Assembly (NCBI GenBank): GCA_950022655.1
Contig: OX465584.1
Coordinates: 29,795,469-29,859,468, forward strand
DNA: 64,000 nucleotides
Source: Alentia gelatinosa
Taxonomy: Eukaryota > Annelida > Polychaeta > Phyllodocida > Polynoidae
Direction: 5' to 3'
Below are positions 21,201-36,200 of this stretch, piece by piece (within the stretch, counting starts at the first letter, position 1; each line of letters begins with the position of its first letter). The notes under the pieces are model-generated. The model searched no databases, was not told the origin of the DNA, and worked only from the letters and a program-made list of their open reading frames with translations. The position numbers and the translations under genes are program-made.

Positions 21201-24195
21201 GGACCCCAGTTACTGCTACCCGTTAGAAAGAATGCTGAAGTAAGAATCCAACTGTTTTTTAAAGGTAGAAGCTTTAATAAGTTCAACCCTGAATTGTTTG
21301 AGAAATATCTCTGGGAAAATATCTTCCTAGATATTGTTACTATCTGTTCTGAATAGTGAACTAAATGAGTGACTCCAAGGCTTCGTCCCATTACAAGCTT
21401 TATTGCAGATGGTGTGACAATGCGCTCTCTGATCGGACTGACTCGAGTACATCGAGATCAGCATTATATGCTGGCTCCGTCTCAGCCGCGTGGGGGCAAC
21501 CAGTATTGATTGTAACCAAGGGGGATTACCTCACGCGGCGTGACACGCAGCCGGCTTGATCCGTAAGGCCAAGGGATATAATCTGTATGTTTAACATACC
21601 GATATTTTGGATCGTGACACTATGCCTCAGGTAGATGATGTCAACTTAGTTTAGAATTACATTATGGGCCTGATATTTGCTTTTCTTGACAAAAACTGTC
21701 CTAGTAGAAACATGAATTTTTAAGATGCAAAGCCCAGTTGGATGAGCCAAAATTGTTAAACTTAATCTCCCACTAACGTAATCTTCTTTGGCAAGACAAG
21801 GAGAGCGAATCTGCAGTTATTCTCCATGAATCTAGACAGATCTCACTTGAGATAAACTATCTTATTAGGAAAGAGAAAAGTGACCATTGCAATGATGAAT
21901 TTCTAGTCTCTCGTGGACAAAAGAAATTCTGGAAGATCATAAATGATTTCATAACCCCGAAACCCGACTCAACCAATTGCTAGTTGATCTTGTGGCTAAA
22001 AGTATTTTCAGGTATTGTTAACAGACTCTTCTGTAAAGTAAAACAATCTGTCTTTCACTCGTATCTATCTAGCATCAATCAGAAAGACTGTTTTATCGAG
22101 AAGTTTGTTGTCGATGTTTTTGAGGAGGACACTGCCAAAGCTCGAATGGATGGAAAACAGGACATATATCAAAAATATAAACTTGATTATATCATGGTTA
22201 AGAACTTAGTATATAATATGGTCGAGCGACCAAAATATGACACAAAAAGGTTTTTATATGAGTACGAAATACTGTACTTTCATTATGAGAAAGGCATATG
22301 TACTGATTGAATACCACCTGTATTGTATTGAATACTGGAAATCTTGAAGTTACTGTAAGATAGTCGTGCGACTATCACTTTGTAAAACACCAATTGTATG
22401 GTGAAAGAGATTGTCGATAATAAATTTATAAAAAAAAATATAAAAAGAAGCTTTGCAGGAGGTAGACCGTCAAGAAGCAAGTGGTTTTCCACATTTACGA
22501 TCATCTATAGTTGTGCTTGGGCTTATCACACTTCTAAGCCAATTTACTTGTTTGCTAAATCAATCCTTTAGCACTTGTATTTTCCTTGAATATGGAAAAC
22601 TGCTCAAGTCGTCCCCATCCCTCATTCAATAGATAATTGGTGCCCTAACTCCCTTCTGAATATTTCAAGTAAAATTTTAGAAAAATCTTTACACAAAACT
22701 ATTTATGACCTTCTCCAAAATGCCAATATTTTAAACGAACATCAGTATGGATTTCGCCCTAACAGAAGTACCATCGATGCCATTTTTAACTTTAGCCAGT
22801 TCCTGTATGAGTCCCGTTACGCTGGCGACATTGTTGCCTGTGGTTACATGAACTTCAGGAATGCCTTCGATAGTATAATTAATCACTCTCTCCTTATCTC
22901 CAAACTGAGACACCAACTGAATATGCCTGGTAACTTGGTTAAATGGCTTGCTAACTATCTTGATGGTGGTCGTCAATATATATCATTATGAATGATGCAA
23001 CCTCAGACTTTGCTGAAGTGGCCTTTGGCATGCCCAAAGGGTCGGTCCTCGGATTACTGCTGTTCAGTCTATTTGGACTGTGTCATGATGAAGGTAGATA
23101 TACCGAAACGTTGACGAACAAGTCCAAAAATCTCAAAGTCCAGTTTGTGATTACACACCAGATTAATCAATAAAAAATTATCGAAACATCATCGATGCGA
23201 AGTTGTGGCATTTTTTACACTTACTTGTATTTATTAACGACCTTGGTGATTGTTTCTTTCATTCAACTCACGTACAGTATGCCGATGACCTGGTCTTTTT
23301 TGTTTGGGACCAGGACCCCCTTGTTGCACGCCGAAAGCTACAACTAGACTTAACCAACTTTGGTGTCTGGTGTACCGGAAATGGCCTTACAGTAAATACT
23401 AAAAAGACTAAGGTTATGTGGCTTGGTGCACAAACTAAACTAAAACTATAGGGCATACTTGTAAGCAGGCTATAATTAATGTTTACAGGAAAATCAATCC
23501 CAGGCTTCACTGTATGCTCCCTCACTACATTACAGAAAGCACAGAGTAAATGTTGAAACTAATCCAGTTATACGTTACTACTCATGTATCGCTTTCTTGT
23601 TCATCTATACAGTTAATTTGATTAAATGACCTATGGGTTGAAACAAGAATTCTTGAGACCCACAACATCGTTAATCCGTGCACTTACTTTTGCACTCTTT
23701 GTCTGTTGAGTGCCAGTAATAGCCGTCTTCACACTCCAAGCATGATGTCTTGCTAAGACACATCACACACTTTGCGGAACAATCTACAATAAAGTATATA
23801 AATTACATTAGGCAGCGTGGATAATCAAAACAGCATTGTCACAAGACATATCAGGCTATTTCAGAATATTTATAAGGACAAATTAATAACTTACGCTGTC
23901 AAATCTGATAGTACATGAATTTCTCCCTAGTTCTCTTTGGTCGAAAAGTATTGCTTAGAACCACCCCAGAATTAAATACGCAAAGCCCTATTCCAGTAGT
24001 AAGGAGCTAAATAAGTCGTAATTAATAAGAAGACATAATCAAACCGTCCAAAAGATTGTGTTGAACGAAATTACAAATGCATTCCCTCATAGTCGATTAA
24101 AACACATTTCTACATCATTGGTAACCATGTATATATTAATTGTAACCTAGAAAACTCCTGCATGGAATGGATATCTAGTAATTAGTTCTATAGTC

Positions 24196-24277
<82 letters not shown>

Positions 24278-27200
24278 TAGAATATACATAGAAATTGTAG
24301 AGACGGATATCTTGATGGACCATCCAAAATATCACTTTCCAGTGAACATCATCATACTATGGTATGAACGTATAGATTGCTTGTGAACTGTATTGATTAA
24401 AAAAAGATAGATTACTCACCGAGGCAACGAAGCGTATCCTCATCCCACCAACGACCGGTTCCATCCGAATTGGTACACAGTGCACAGTTGTGATCATCCG
24501 TCAGAGGACACACTGAATTAAATATCATTGGTCAAATACCAGAACAAAAGGAACAAATATATAGAAGAACCTGACCATGCAAGATATGCTACAATACGAG
24601 ATGAGGAATGGGGCCTTGGGCCGATTTCCTTGAATTACATCTATTCCCATCCTGGGGACCGTTGGATAATATTTTGTCTTCCATGAGGCTGGGGCTGTTG
24701 AATAATAGTTCTACAATAAACAAATAAGTCGTACAATTCTCGCATAAGAAAATATGTCGTTTGCGAACGAGCTTTGGACAATACGACAAGCTGAAATGTC
24801 GTTGCTGGTATGGCATAAGATTTTTTATTTTGAAAATGTCGCCCATTTTGTCGTCCATTCGCCGTCCTGAAAGACACCTCTAGAGATGTCGCAGATGATG
24901 TCAAACTCGTTGTTCATGCGCCAAATCTCATTCAAATTGCAATGTATTTTGAACAGCGAATTATATACGTTTGTAATACGTGTATACCAAATATCATCAT
25001 TTTATAAGGTTCATCCCGTTTGTTAAAAACATTCTCCCATTCGAACCGATCCAGAGGGACTGCCCCACTGGGCCTGCCTTTCCCAGAAATACCACTGCAT
25101 CGCTTGATAAGTATCATCGTTTATGTAGAAAATGTACTGAACGACACTGCTGATGCCAACTACTAGTTTCATGCTACCCAAAATGAACAAGATCGTTTAC
25201 AATGTCATTTATCGTTCGATTTGTCGTATCGTCGAGCCTCACGGATAAAATATTATTCAAGTGTAAACGTCGGGATACAACATATATACAATATAGGGAG
25301 CAGCAGTTCATGATTATCAAATGTGCCGCATGGGTATATCAATTCGAATCCCCCTCATCACTATACGATTCACCTCTTATTCCTGTATAGCACCAGGCAT
25401 TATGAAGCAATGAGCTGTTTTATTGATGTGGCAGACACAGTGAGAACCTTCAAAATAAATACAAACTGCCTGAAGGTGCTCAGAGAACGGGTATTGACTA
25501 ACCTACCGTACATCTATTCAGAATCATCAAAATGTTGTGACAATTTTTTTGGTTTCTTGAAATCCCAACAAATGAAATACATTCAGTTCTTCCTGCAGAT
25601 ATTGGTAATCGTATACGTTTGACATAACGTGGAGATCCCAGAATAACAACAGTTTGACAGTTAACATATTTAAGTAAAAAAAAACATGCCCGAACAATTT
25701 TATTTACACGTTTTGACTAAATATCGATTTTTATAATTCTCTAGTGCTCAACTCCTTTCAGATAACTATTATACTATTCGAACCCAGAACTGTGGTCACT
25801 GCACCACTCTATCACTTTCCTACTCTATCACTCGACCCTATTCTATCACTTCATGTCTCACAAGCGAGAGCTACAGTGTCGGACTCTGTAACTCAGCCAA
25901 AACTGCACATAGAGACGTCAAATAAAAACTGGAATGTGGGGAAAAACACGGGGAATAATTTGAAATTATTGAATTATTCATTAGATATAGATTTATCTAG
26001 TGTCTCGTTCATTATGCTGGCATAGGGAATGGGAGGGCTACCTCAACAGCGAGACCACTTTTGCAACGCAACTTTCTGATCTCCACTGTTGGTGCCACTA
26101 TTACTGCCACTGTTGAGGCTTTCCTCTCGATTTTACTACCATTAATATTGAAACAGGTCCCAGGTTGTTCTGCTCCTACATCTTGGTATACTTACGTAAT
26201 ATTCTCTAAGAACATGTACACTTCTTAGAACTTGGTTTTGCAATCGCCGGCGATCATTGACACCATCCTAGTATACACCATCTAAATTAAAGCTACAATA
26301 CTCCATCGATGGTAAATTTGGATAGCAATTGATAAGGCCCTAATCGTGTTGTAAACTGTGGTGATCTTTTTTTTAAAATATTTTTTACTAATGGTTGAGA
26401 ATAATAACAAAATCAACAGCAACAATAAAAACAATAATAATGATGATATGGAGGAGGACACTTACATTTACACATCTTGTCCTGGAGACGGTAGCCAGGT
26501 TCACAGTCTGTGCACCCGTTATCAGGTATAGTGTTCGTTCCAGAATCGGGCACGCAGTTATCTTTAGCTTTACACGGAGAAAAATCACATTGAGCAGTTT
26601 AACATGCGCAGTAACTTTGTGGCTACTTGGCTTTGTGTTTTTGATATTTTTTACAAGACCAGAGGGGATGTTTCATTGGGATGACTGCACAACTACAAAA
26701 AAAACTATCGTGCGGCCGCTGCATGGTGGCCATGATGATTATAGCAATCAGAGAAGTGGAGTAGGCAACACGCTCAACGGCGAAAGCCACGGGGCAGTGT
26801 CACAGGCGATGGCCTATAATATTACCTAAAATATGTTTGGTAAATGCTCGACAGTGTCGAATTCAATGCCAGCCAAATATAACAACCGCTTAATCGAGCT
26901 CCAAGTGATTAAAATGCCTCATTGTCAAATTGTATCGTTATTTCTATCACTTCCAGATACATAATGGCCCAGTTACATTGGCTTAAAAATGGCGTTTTCC
27001 CGTGTACCCACATCTCCGTTCTTTTACGTAAAAAGCCGCGGTGATTCGCGTCCCCATGGCAGGACTCCACACATGGGGACGGCCACTAGAGACTATGTAC
27101 AGTTCTAGGGGACGGGGGCATTGTCCTCTGAACTCAAAATTTGAAGGTCTATCACGTGAAAAAATTTGTTATCCTCAATATTTCTATTTCTATTATTTAG

Positions 27201-30200
27201 AATTCTAAAATAAGAAGTTATACCTACATTCTGTGCAAATTTCAAGTTTATTGTTAAAATATTTCCTTTTCAAAAGCATTTTCATAAATATCCAGCAAAT
27301 GATGCCTTAAGGCATCATCCGCCCCCGGCCGGTAGATGCATTAAGGCATCATCCGCCCTTAAAGGGTTAAACAAAACGTTGAAAAACGCAGTGTCAGAAT
27401 TACTTTTAAAATTTTAAACTTATGTCTAAGCATGTACATGTATTATCCAGAGTTATATGCAAAAATCAATAGAAGTTAGACATCACCCAACTACCAGCAT
27501 TTGTCTTTAAGTTTAGGTATGGTGGGCGATAAAAAGAGCCAGTGATTGAGAGAACCGCGGAAGTAGTTGGCAATAGTCCCTTGTTCCTGGCGATATTCGG
27601 GAACTTTCATTTGCTAGCCGCTAGGGGGCGGGTAGGTCATTATTTTGCCTTGAGTAACGCCACTGTAACCATTCATGCTTATCTCCCGATCTGTTCAGTT
27701 CAAACTAGCAGAATCAAAATTACGATTCATTACAATGCGGAAAACACCGTTGCTTAATTCTGCCACGATTTGTTGAATTTTATTCTTTAACAATGTGAGC
27801 AAGGAAGAGAGAACTTACGTAAACAGGTGCTGGCAGAAGATAAGAAATACGAAGGTTCACACGTGTTGCAAGAGTCACTCACTACGCAAGAGATGCAGTG
27901 ACTGTCAGCACACGCTGAAAAAGATACAGATAACTGCGTCATCCGCATAAAGTTTTATGCCAGAAATTCCAAGTAAAGGAGGACGAATAACAGGGGGACC
28001 TATTTACTGCAGTTTATATCTCTCATATTGGTATCGTTTATTTTTCAGTAGAGAAATTACATCAACTTTTTCCCCAATCTCAGAGGAATTTACCGTGACT
28101 ATAGTTCAGTTAGATACGTGGCTTAAAGGTTTGGAAAAGGACGTGATATGTATCGGCTTGACAATAAAATCCTCATTCTGCAACAGGAGTGTCAACACAG
28201 GCTTCTGTGAAATTCTTACCAAGGGTTTCTCCTAATAGAGTTTTCTTAGTCTTCAAGTTTAAAATGTCTGTCTGTTTGATTTTGTCCTAGAACTTTTTTT
28301 TTCATTGTTTGTCTTGAATGAATTACCCTTATCTAGATAAAGTATGAACTTATGAACAATATTATTTGACTTCTTAGCCAAGTGTATGTCCAGACTGTTG
28401 CTTTAAAACAGATCGTCCCAATTTTGACCAATCAGAACTTTGTTGCTGAAGTAGTTCTCAGTTATGCGTTACTTTTTACCATAGAAACATCTGAACCTAA
28501 AGCCCGGCTCCCACAACTCCGACACACTCTGTAAGTCTTACGATTATGCTACCAATGTTCAAATCCTAGCTATGTAATAATGCTACAATAAAAAGATAAA
28601 CTCCGGAGTTGTTTTGTTTGTGAGAAACATTCATTTGAAGAAAACATAAAGAACAACTCAGATATAAGGAATATATACACCATAATATTTGACTGGTTTT
28701 GATTACGAGTGTAAGACCCCGCACCCACCAACGCCGACGCGAGCCGACGCGAGCCGATACAAAATTACCATATCGTAGCGCGTCGGGAGGCATATCGCAG
28801 CGTATCGGTTCGCGTCGGCTCGCGTCGGTGCGCGTCGTAACGTATTGGGAGGGTGCATGAAAAAGGTGCCATGGTCCCGATACACCCCGATATAGCTCAG
28901 GATGCAACCAGTGTAATCAACCATAATTCCTTTATAACTCCTGAAATAATGCATATTTAAGACTGATATTTTATCTGTAGATACAAAACAATATTATATG
29001 ATACCTCATAATAATATCTAATGAAAAAACCAGTTCCAAGTTAAAGTATAAAAGGATCGTTTTGAGAGCCTTATCTACTATCAAATTTCACAATCTTTGC
29101 AGAACCGCATCAGCATTATATATTCTAGATATTCTGAAAATTTCATAATTTTCCATCGATTATTTCATATGATTTCACGCTTAAAGAGTCATCTATACAC
29201 TGCGACGCGCACCGATGCGGCCCGACGCGCTACAACAATCGAAACATGTTCGATTGTCGTAGACCCTCTACGATACGGGTTTTGCGTCAGTTTGCGTCGG
29301 TGCGCGTCGGGCCGTGTCGGTAGCGTTATCGTAGAAAACTTACCAACTGCCCCGATAAGCTCCACGATTTTGCTAGATATGGATTTTGTATCGGGAGGGC
29401 AATATCGGGGCGCGTCGGTTCGCGTCGGGAACTTGGTGGACACCCCCTCTTAATGGTGTTTTAAAAGTTAAAATCTATCAAAAGAAACTGTTAAGAACTG
29501 AAGTATGATGGGTTGTGTTATGTATGATTAATCAAATGATACCCCAATCGGGTTTTAGAATTTATAATAGAAATTCGTATGAGATTGTATTTTCAATATG
29601 ACACAGACTCGGATGGTTAATGGTAAATAAATAAAAACATCAGTGCTGTTCTGTAGGTCCAGAGATCGAAATGATTGGACAGTAAATATGTAAAAATATA
29701 ACTACAACTGGCCTAGCACGGGATATGCACAGAATCAGGCGTATATATGATGCCAAATAGGACAAAATAATTTACGCCTGAGGAGACTTATATACCCAGA
29801 GATTAAACATATGCATACTGAAATGCTAGTGCTATGGTAAATCGACCACAATCGATTTTGTTGGAACGCCTGCGACAAGGCCATTTTGTCAGAACCATGT
29901 CAGAGTGTGTCAGAGTATGGTGGACACGGCATTGGAATGCAGGTTCCACTGCTACGAGAAATCCGTTCATTTCACCAAGAAAGTTAATCCTGTGTCGGAA
30001 AGCTTATTGGAAGGCTGATCATAGGCAAATTGCCTAGCTTTAAGGTGTTCAGAACATAACGAGCGTGGTCTTACAGGAACAGGTCTCGGAGGTGGTGTCC
30101 CAGTATTTGCCACTGCTACATGTGTCACAAATTGTTGAAGATGAACACGAGTCACAGTCTGCCGGGCAGTCTAAAAGTCAACATTGAAAGCAATTAATTA

Positions 30201-33200
30201 ACAGTTAATTTATTTACTTCAATCATTAAATATTGATTCATCGATGAGAGACGACAATGGAGATTCTTTTTAACCAACAGATGTAGTTTTACATCAGGTT
30301 ACTTATGTTTCTAAGAAAGGATCAAAGCATCAGTGTTTTAGGGGTGATAGTCTTGCCTGAAAGATTGTGAATCCTATCTACCCGTTGGGAAGGATGATGA
30401 GAAGGCTGGGATTATATCGTTACATCTAGCAGGAGGTGATAAAGTGGTTTACCCTTCGCTTAGTCTTAAGGAAACGCATAGTTGGAGGTCTTTCAGAGAA
30501 GCAATAATTCCCTCAAACATGTCGGTCTGATTGGGAGAGGCACGAGTTGTTAGTGGCGTTTATAGACAAAGGACAATCAGAGTTTGTTTCCTTTCCGGAT
30601 GAGAGTAGAAGCTGCTGTAGTCTGTTTACAGACCACGCCGCCTAAGGCTCTTTAGACTACCATATATATCTGTCTGTTCTTCAACATGAATGCTCACCTG
30701 CAGGGTGAATGCTGTTTTCCTTCAACCCTTTCCAGACATGAATGTCAAAAGGTAGTAAATTCACCAAGGATGAGAGCGCCCTTGGGGAAATGCATGTGAA
30801 TGTCGAAAATGTCTCTAGGTATCTATGATAAATGCGATTATTTCTTAATTCAATGTTGTCGTTAAGCTACTCTGAATGTAAAAGGGGGTTGGCGGGGGTA
30901 TAGTACCTATATACCCCGTCCATCCTTTGGCTCACATTGTGCCTCACCAGTCACAATGGACTCACAGCCCACTACTTGCAATCCCTTAAAGCGATGAGTT
31001 GAAACAAACCTGGTCCATTGAGGGTTTTCTACCATCGAGCAAAACCCTCATTCACTTTTGCCTGTCAGCCAGTGTCAATCTTGGAACCGAACACTCACAC
31101 ACAGAAATACTCTGTGAACATATCATATTTTACATATATACTTGTTTTAATGATTCATGATATAGCATAATGAAGTACAAGGAAACTCGATTTTATAATT
31201 GATTTGATATAATGGTAATCGATTATTACGTTCCTGTATTTCATATGAAATAGAGAAAATCGTTTCTCATCGAACAAATTGAAAGAGTTCACCAACATAT
31301 CTATTACACTCGCAAAGTTCAGAGATTAAAAGAAATGGTTCTTACTCTCGCATTGTTTGCCGTTCAGGAAGTACCTAATGTCACATTCAAGACAATGGTC
31401 TGGATCCAAGCACTTGGCGCAGTTATCTCCACATTCTGAATGACGTAGGGGTAATTGGGAAGAAAAGACATATCATTCCATTCACAAAACATGTTCAATC
31501 ATCTCATCGGTAGCTTTGTAATTATGATAAGCATGAAGTCTAGAAACCCTTTTGATCTTCTTAATGGGATACAAAATTAATGAATGATATCGGCTTATCT
31601 TATGTTTAGCCTCGATGGAGGTACAATAATACAAGCGTAACAAACCGCTAACTATTGAGTACTTTTTCACATTAATATGATGAATGATTGATAATATACC
31701 TTTTACACCATACATGTTAAGTAGTTGCGACGCTTTTCTTTCATAAACAAAATTTACTCTGTATCAATTTTAATACAGAAAGAGAGAGAAATAGATAGAT
31801 AGTAATTAGATATATGACTGAATAGGATACGTACGAGAGCATCCTAGCGAGGACCATTCATAGTAAGTATTATCACATTCTACACACACACCACCATATG
31901 TTCCCTCTATACAGTGACGGCAGTTTCCTGGGCACCCTGCAAAGGTATAAGTTCATTCCATATTAGATCATAAAACCTTAGTGGCTTACAAGTGAACATA
32001 AAAACTTTGAGAAACCAATGGGAGGTGATGTGTGAGGCCATATTTCAAGTGCATAACATCTCATTGTTTTTTCATTATTTCTATTTGCACAAAACAACAG
32101 TTCTGCTTTGAGCAGTTCATCCTCCATGTTATACAGTAATCCCATTAATGTACATCAAAAAGCAATGTAATGTGCAGCCCCTTGACCAAAGAAGAAAATA
32201 CATGAAGTTGCTCCACATGAGGCGTTATGCGAAGGATATCACAGTAATAAATAAGCCTAAAACAAGAGCTCAAATGAAGCGCAACATTAAGTTAAAACGA
32301 CAAAGAACTTCTTTCTTCCAAAAAAGTCCGGTCTACTCTGGAATGTTACTGTGGAACGACTTGCCGCTTGATATTCAAAACTGTAGTTTAAAAGATTTCA
32401 AAAATTATGTCAAAGCAAAGTACTTCATTACAACTAACTAGCCTACGTTCCAGGTTCTGCTGAATCAGGAGACCAAAACAACTGTGTTATTGTGTATCGA
32501 TAATTTGTCTCACCTACTCACCAATTTCTCATGTGCATCATCAACTGTACATATCTTGGAAGAAGATTGTTGCTGTCCGAAACCTAATGTATGTTATGCT
32601 ATAGTTGGCCAGAATACCTGCTATGCAGAGGGTCAACTGATATGTACCTTTTTACAGTGCAAAAAAAACAACAACAAAAACCAAAAAAAACAAATGATGG
32701 TAAAGATGATGGTTCCGTCCGTAGATAAACCTGAGACTGCTATTTTAGCATCTCCAATAGCAGTTAGCATATGTATCTTTAACTTATTTAATGTTTGTGG
32801 CTCGTGGTATTCAGCACTCAGCTGGGACCAGACCTTTTGTTCTCGGTACATTGGATATTTTGATAGATTCCAGTTTGAATTTTGGGACTCTGAATTTCAG
32901 CTTATTGCTGCTTCGGATGCTGCATCTAGTTTCCTCCAACAGAGGAACTTGCTGTGACAGTTTGAACATCTTCTTTAGGGGCTGTATATCATGAAGTATT
33001 TTCAGTAGGTCCACACGCAGTTCATTGTGCAAGTCTGCTGTCCCTATCCTCTCCCACTTTTAATTTTTAACTACTTGTAAAGGCTCTGTTTTGTAACACT
33101 TGGAGTGGGTTAATATTTTTGTTGCCCCTTTTATAAGGTAACTGCAGTGTCTAAGATAGATCTTATGAATATTGTGTATATTTTAGTGCAACCTCCATAG

Positions 33201-36200
33201 TTATGCTTCTTCTTATCTTGATCTGGTTTAAAATTTCATGCATTACTGCTTTTTGCTAGGTCACAAATTATATACGTTTTTTAAAGTTCAGGGTGCCATC
33301 GAGTATGGCCCCGGGGCACTTAAAGTGTTTCACTTCTGTTAATTTCCTTACAGTCTAGTCAAACCTGGGTAGGTGGGCATACTTTCGTTTTTTGATAGCT
33401 TTTATTTATACTGGAGAATAGGGATAAAAGCTATACAGCCTATCTTCCATTTCACTCCAGTTTCTTCAGATTTTGCGTTATTGCCAACTAGTGGGCTTAC
33501 ACAACATCGGTGGCTAATCAGGATATGACTACATATTTCAATTGTAACAGATTCTTTGGTCTAGGTAAAATGTATCGATAAATACTGTGAGTCAGGTAGT
33601 GACAAGCAGACATGGGATCAATATATATGTTCATGTTCATGATAAACTAGTTACCATCTTTATCGTTCTGCTAGATTCAGTAGGGTATAGGCAAGTCATG
33701 GTCAACTCCCTACAAATCGAAACTTGTTTTATGGCTTGGATAGCTGCGCCTTCATCTTGCTTTTGATATGTTTCTTAAACTCATCATGGGTATTGATGAA
33801 GCATATTTCTGCGGTCGATGCATTCCATAGTGTGCCTGCTTTGTACTCGACTGATTTCATATAACTATTTCTTCTGAATTTCTTCGATAATGGTAGGTGG
33901 ATCATCGTTATATTTAGCATTCCTATATCGTGCATGGACTATAGAGAGTAGATGCGCCTCACGTCTTTCCTGCAATGTATTTATTTTACAAAATCTATGC
34001 AGAGAGTGTTGATGCACGCCAGCACATTTGTGTCTTTAGAATGTTTAAAGTCATACTGTGAGCATTGCACCACATCAATCAAAGAGTTCTTCAAACGAGT
34101 TCTGGCCTGCTCACCACTAATACTAGATGAGTATAGGACGAGGCCGTCCGCATACTGTATGGCTGCAGGCTCTCTGGTCTCGTCGCACATGCTATTTATA
34201 TAAAGGATAGGAGCGGCCCCAGAACAGAGCCCTGGGGCGCACAATAGCTTACTCGCTTCTCTTCCGAAGTTACGCCATTGGCTATGGTGCTTTGTCTCTT
34301 GTTACTCAGATAACATTAAACCCTGACAAAGAGATTTCAGTGATAGTGACTGTGTTCTTTATCATAGCTAGGAGCATCTCATGCTGTACCGTGTCGAAGG
34401 CTTTACGCAAATCAACGGAACACATAGCGGTCACCTTGTCTTCGTTTTGGCAGTTGTAGAGATCGTTTACTGGCTTGAATACTGCATCTGAAGTGTTGAG
34501 ACTGCTTCTGAAGACATGCTATATGTCACTTATTAGATGATTATCTTGTACTCTATTGTAAACAAACTTGTGGACGATTTTCTCTAACACTTTAGAAGGA
34601 TTTGATTGTTTGGGTAATTTAACGTCCGACATGTTCATTAGACCTCTTTAGAAGGAGACAGCAACAAGGTAATTGGTCGCCAATTGTTGATTAGCCTGGT
34701 GCCACCTCTTTTCAGAATTTGCACAACGGACTAAACCTTCCAGTATCCGGGCACTACACCAGGGTTTAAAGAGCATTCGAACAGGTATGCAAACTCTTTT
34801 TGACGAATCTGCATAGTATCCTTCATAGCTAGGCCGAAGACGTTTTTGACACCCAAGCTTTTTGAGGGGCTAATTTCATTTGGTAGTCTACTCAAAATGA
34901 TTACATCTAATCATATTGTTTCTTGAAATAGTAATAGTAATTCATGAAATCCATGGTAGTCTCACTCGCGATAGTTTCTTCTGTGGTCTCATTCGCCAGA
35001 TAACAGCGATTACGAGAAACTACCTGTTACAGATAACTAAGACATAAACTATGCATGAATATCACTATTTCCATCTGGCGAACAGAATTTGATTAAAATT
35101 ATCCCTTACAATTTTTGCACTTCATCTGAACTTTAATACTGCAAAAGCGGGCCCAAAGGAAAACAAGACCTTGAAGTTTGAAAAACGCATAGATGGAATA
35201 CAAGAGCAAGCGATCTCCATGAAGGCAGCCTAAGTCCCTTCCTACATGTATGAAGCTTTGGACATTCAGCTCTGAGAGCTCAGCGCATCCTAATATGGTA
35301 TCAAACGTGGTAGCGATCAAAATGCCCCTGGCCGAGAGATAGGGTGCATATTGCATATTGCATATTAATATTGATATTGATTATCTATATTGATATGTTG
35401 ATATTGATATTAGTAGTGATATTGACATTGACATTGACCAGGAATTGTTTGAATCTGCTCTGATTGACTCAGCTGACGCCGATAATGCACGATCAAACAT
35501 GTATTTTCATAATTTTTCTGTTTTGGAACGACATCAAGATCATCAAAAGAATCAACCACTTGTTAAATGAAATTCTTGTCATCCTTTTTGTTTATGCAAT
35601 TGAAATTTAACTCGTGTATATTCTTGGCATTAAGCATTAGGAGATATATAAATCTGAAGATCAGACACTTTTAACTATACATCCGAATAATCAATGACAA
35701 ATCAGCATGAATTGCAATTCGTTGGCTTAATCACTTTCATATATTCACCTGCTTTTGCGGCATCCCAAAAGTACTATTAAGTATACGTTTACTTACGGTA
35801 GCAGGCCATGTCGGAGTTCCGGCGGTAATAGCCATCAAAACATTTCAGACACTCTGCTCTGTCTTCTGCCGCCCTACATTCCACACAGTTCGCTGGACAT
35901 GCTGTAGAGAAAGAAACACATCAGAGTAGCACTTTGAGCTTTTTGAGCGCGGGAAAACGCGCTGATAAAGTCACCTAGAGGTTAGGGGCTAATGGTTAGG
36001 ATGCTCACACAAGCTGTCAGCTTCCTGCAAAAAGATTAACCCTGCACTATCCATGCGCCAACTATAAAGGACTAGTAAAATGGTCAGGTGCCCAGCATCC
36101 AAGCCTGACCCTGCCCCACTACTCACTCGGAACTATTTTTTTGCGACAAAGGATTCACTATTTAATACACGTCATTAAACATAATACAATGACTAATGTG

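Noticed and set aside
24147..24386. Ile-Tyr repeat proteins on both strands
   Set aside because: They are translations of the (TA)n microsatellite.
35965..36165. tRNA gene
   Set aside because: Only an A-box-like stretch is present and no cloverleaf can be formed; kept only as a weak SINE candidate.
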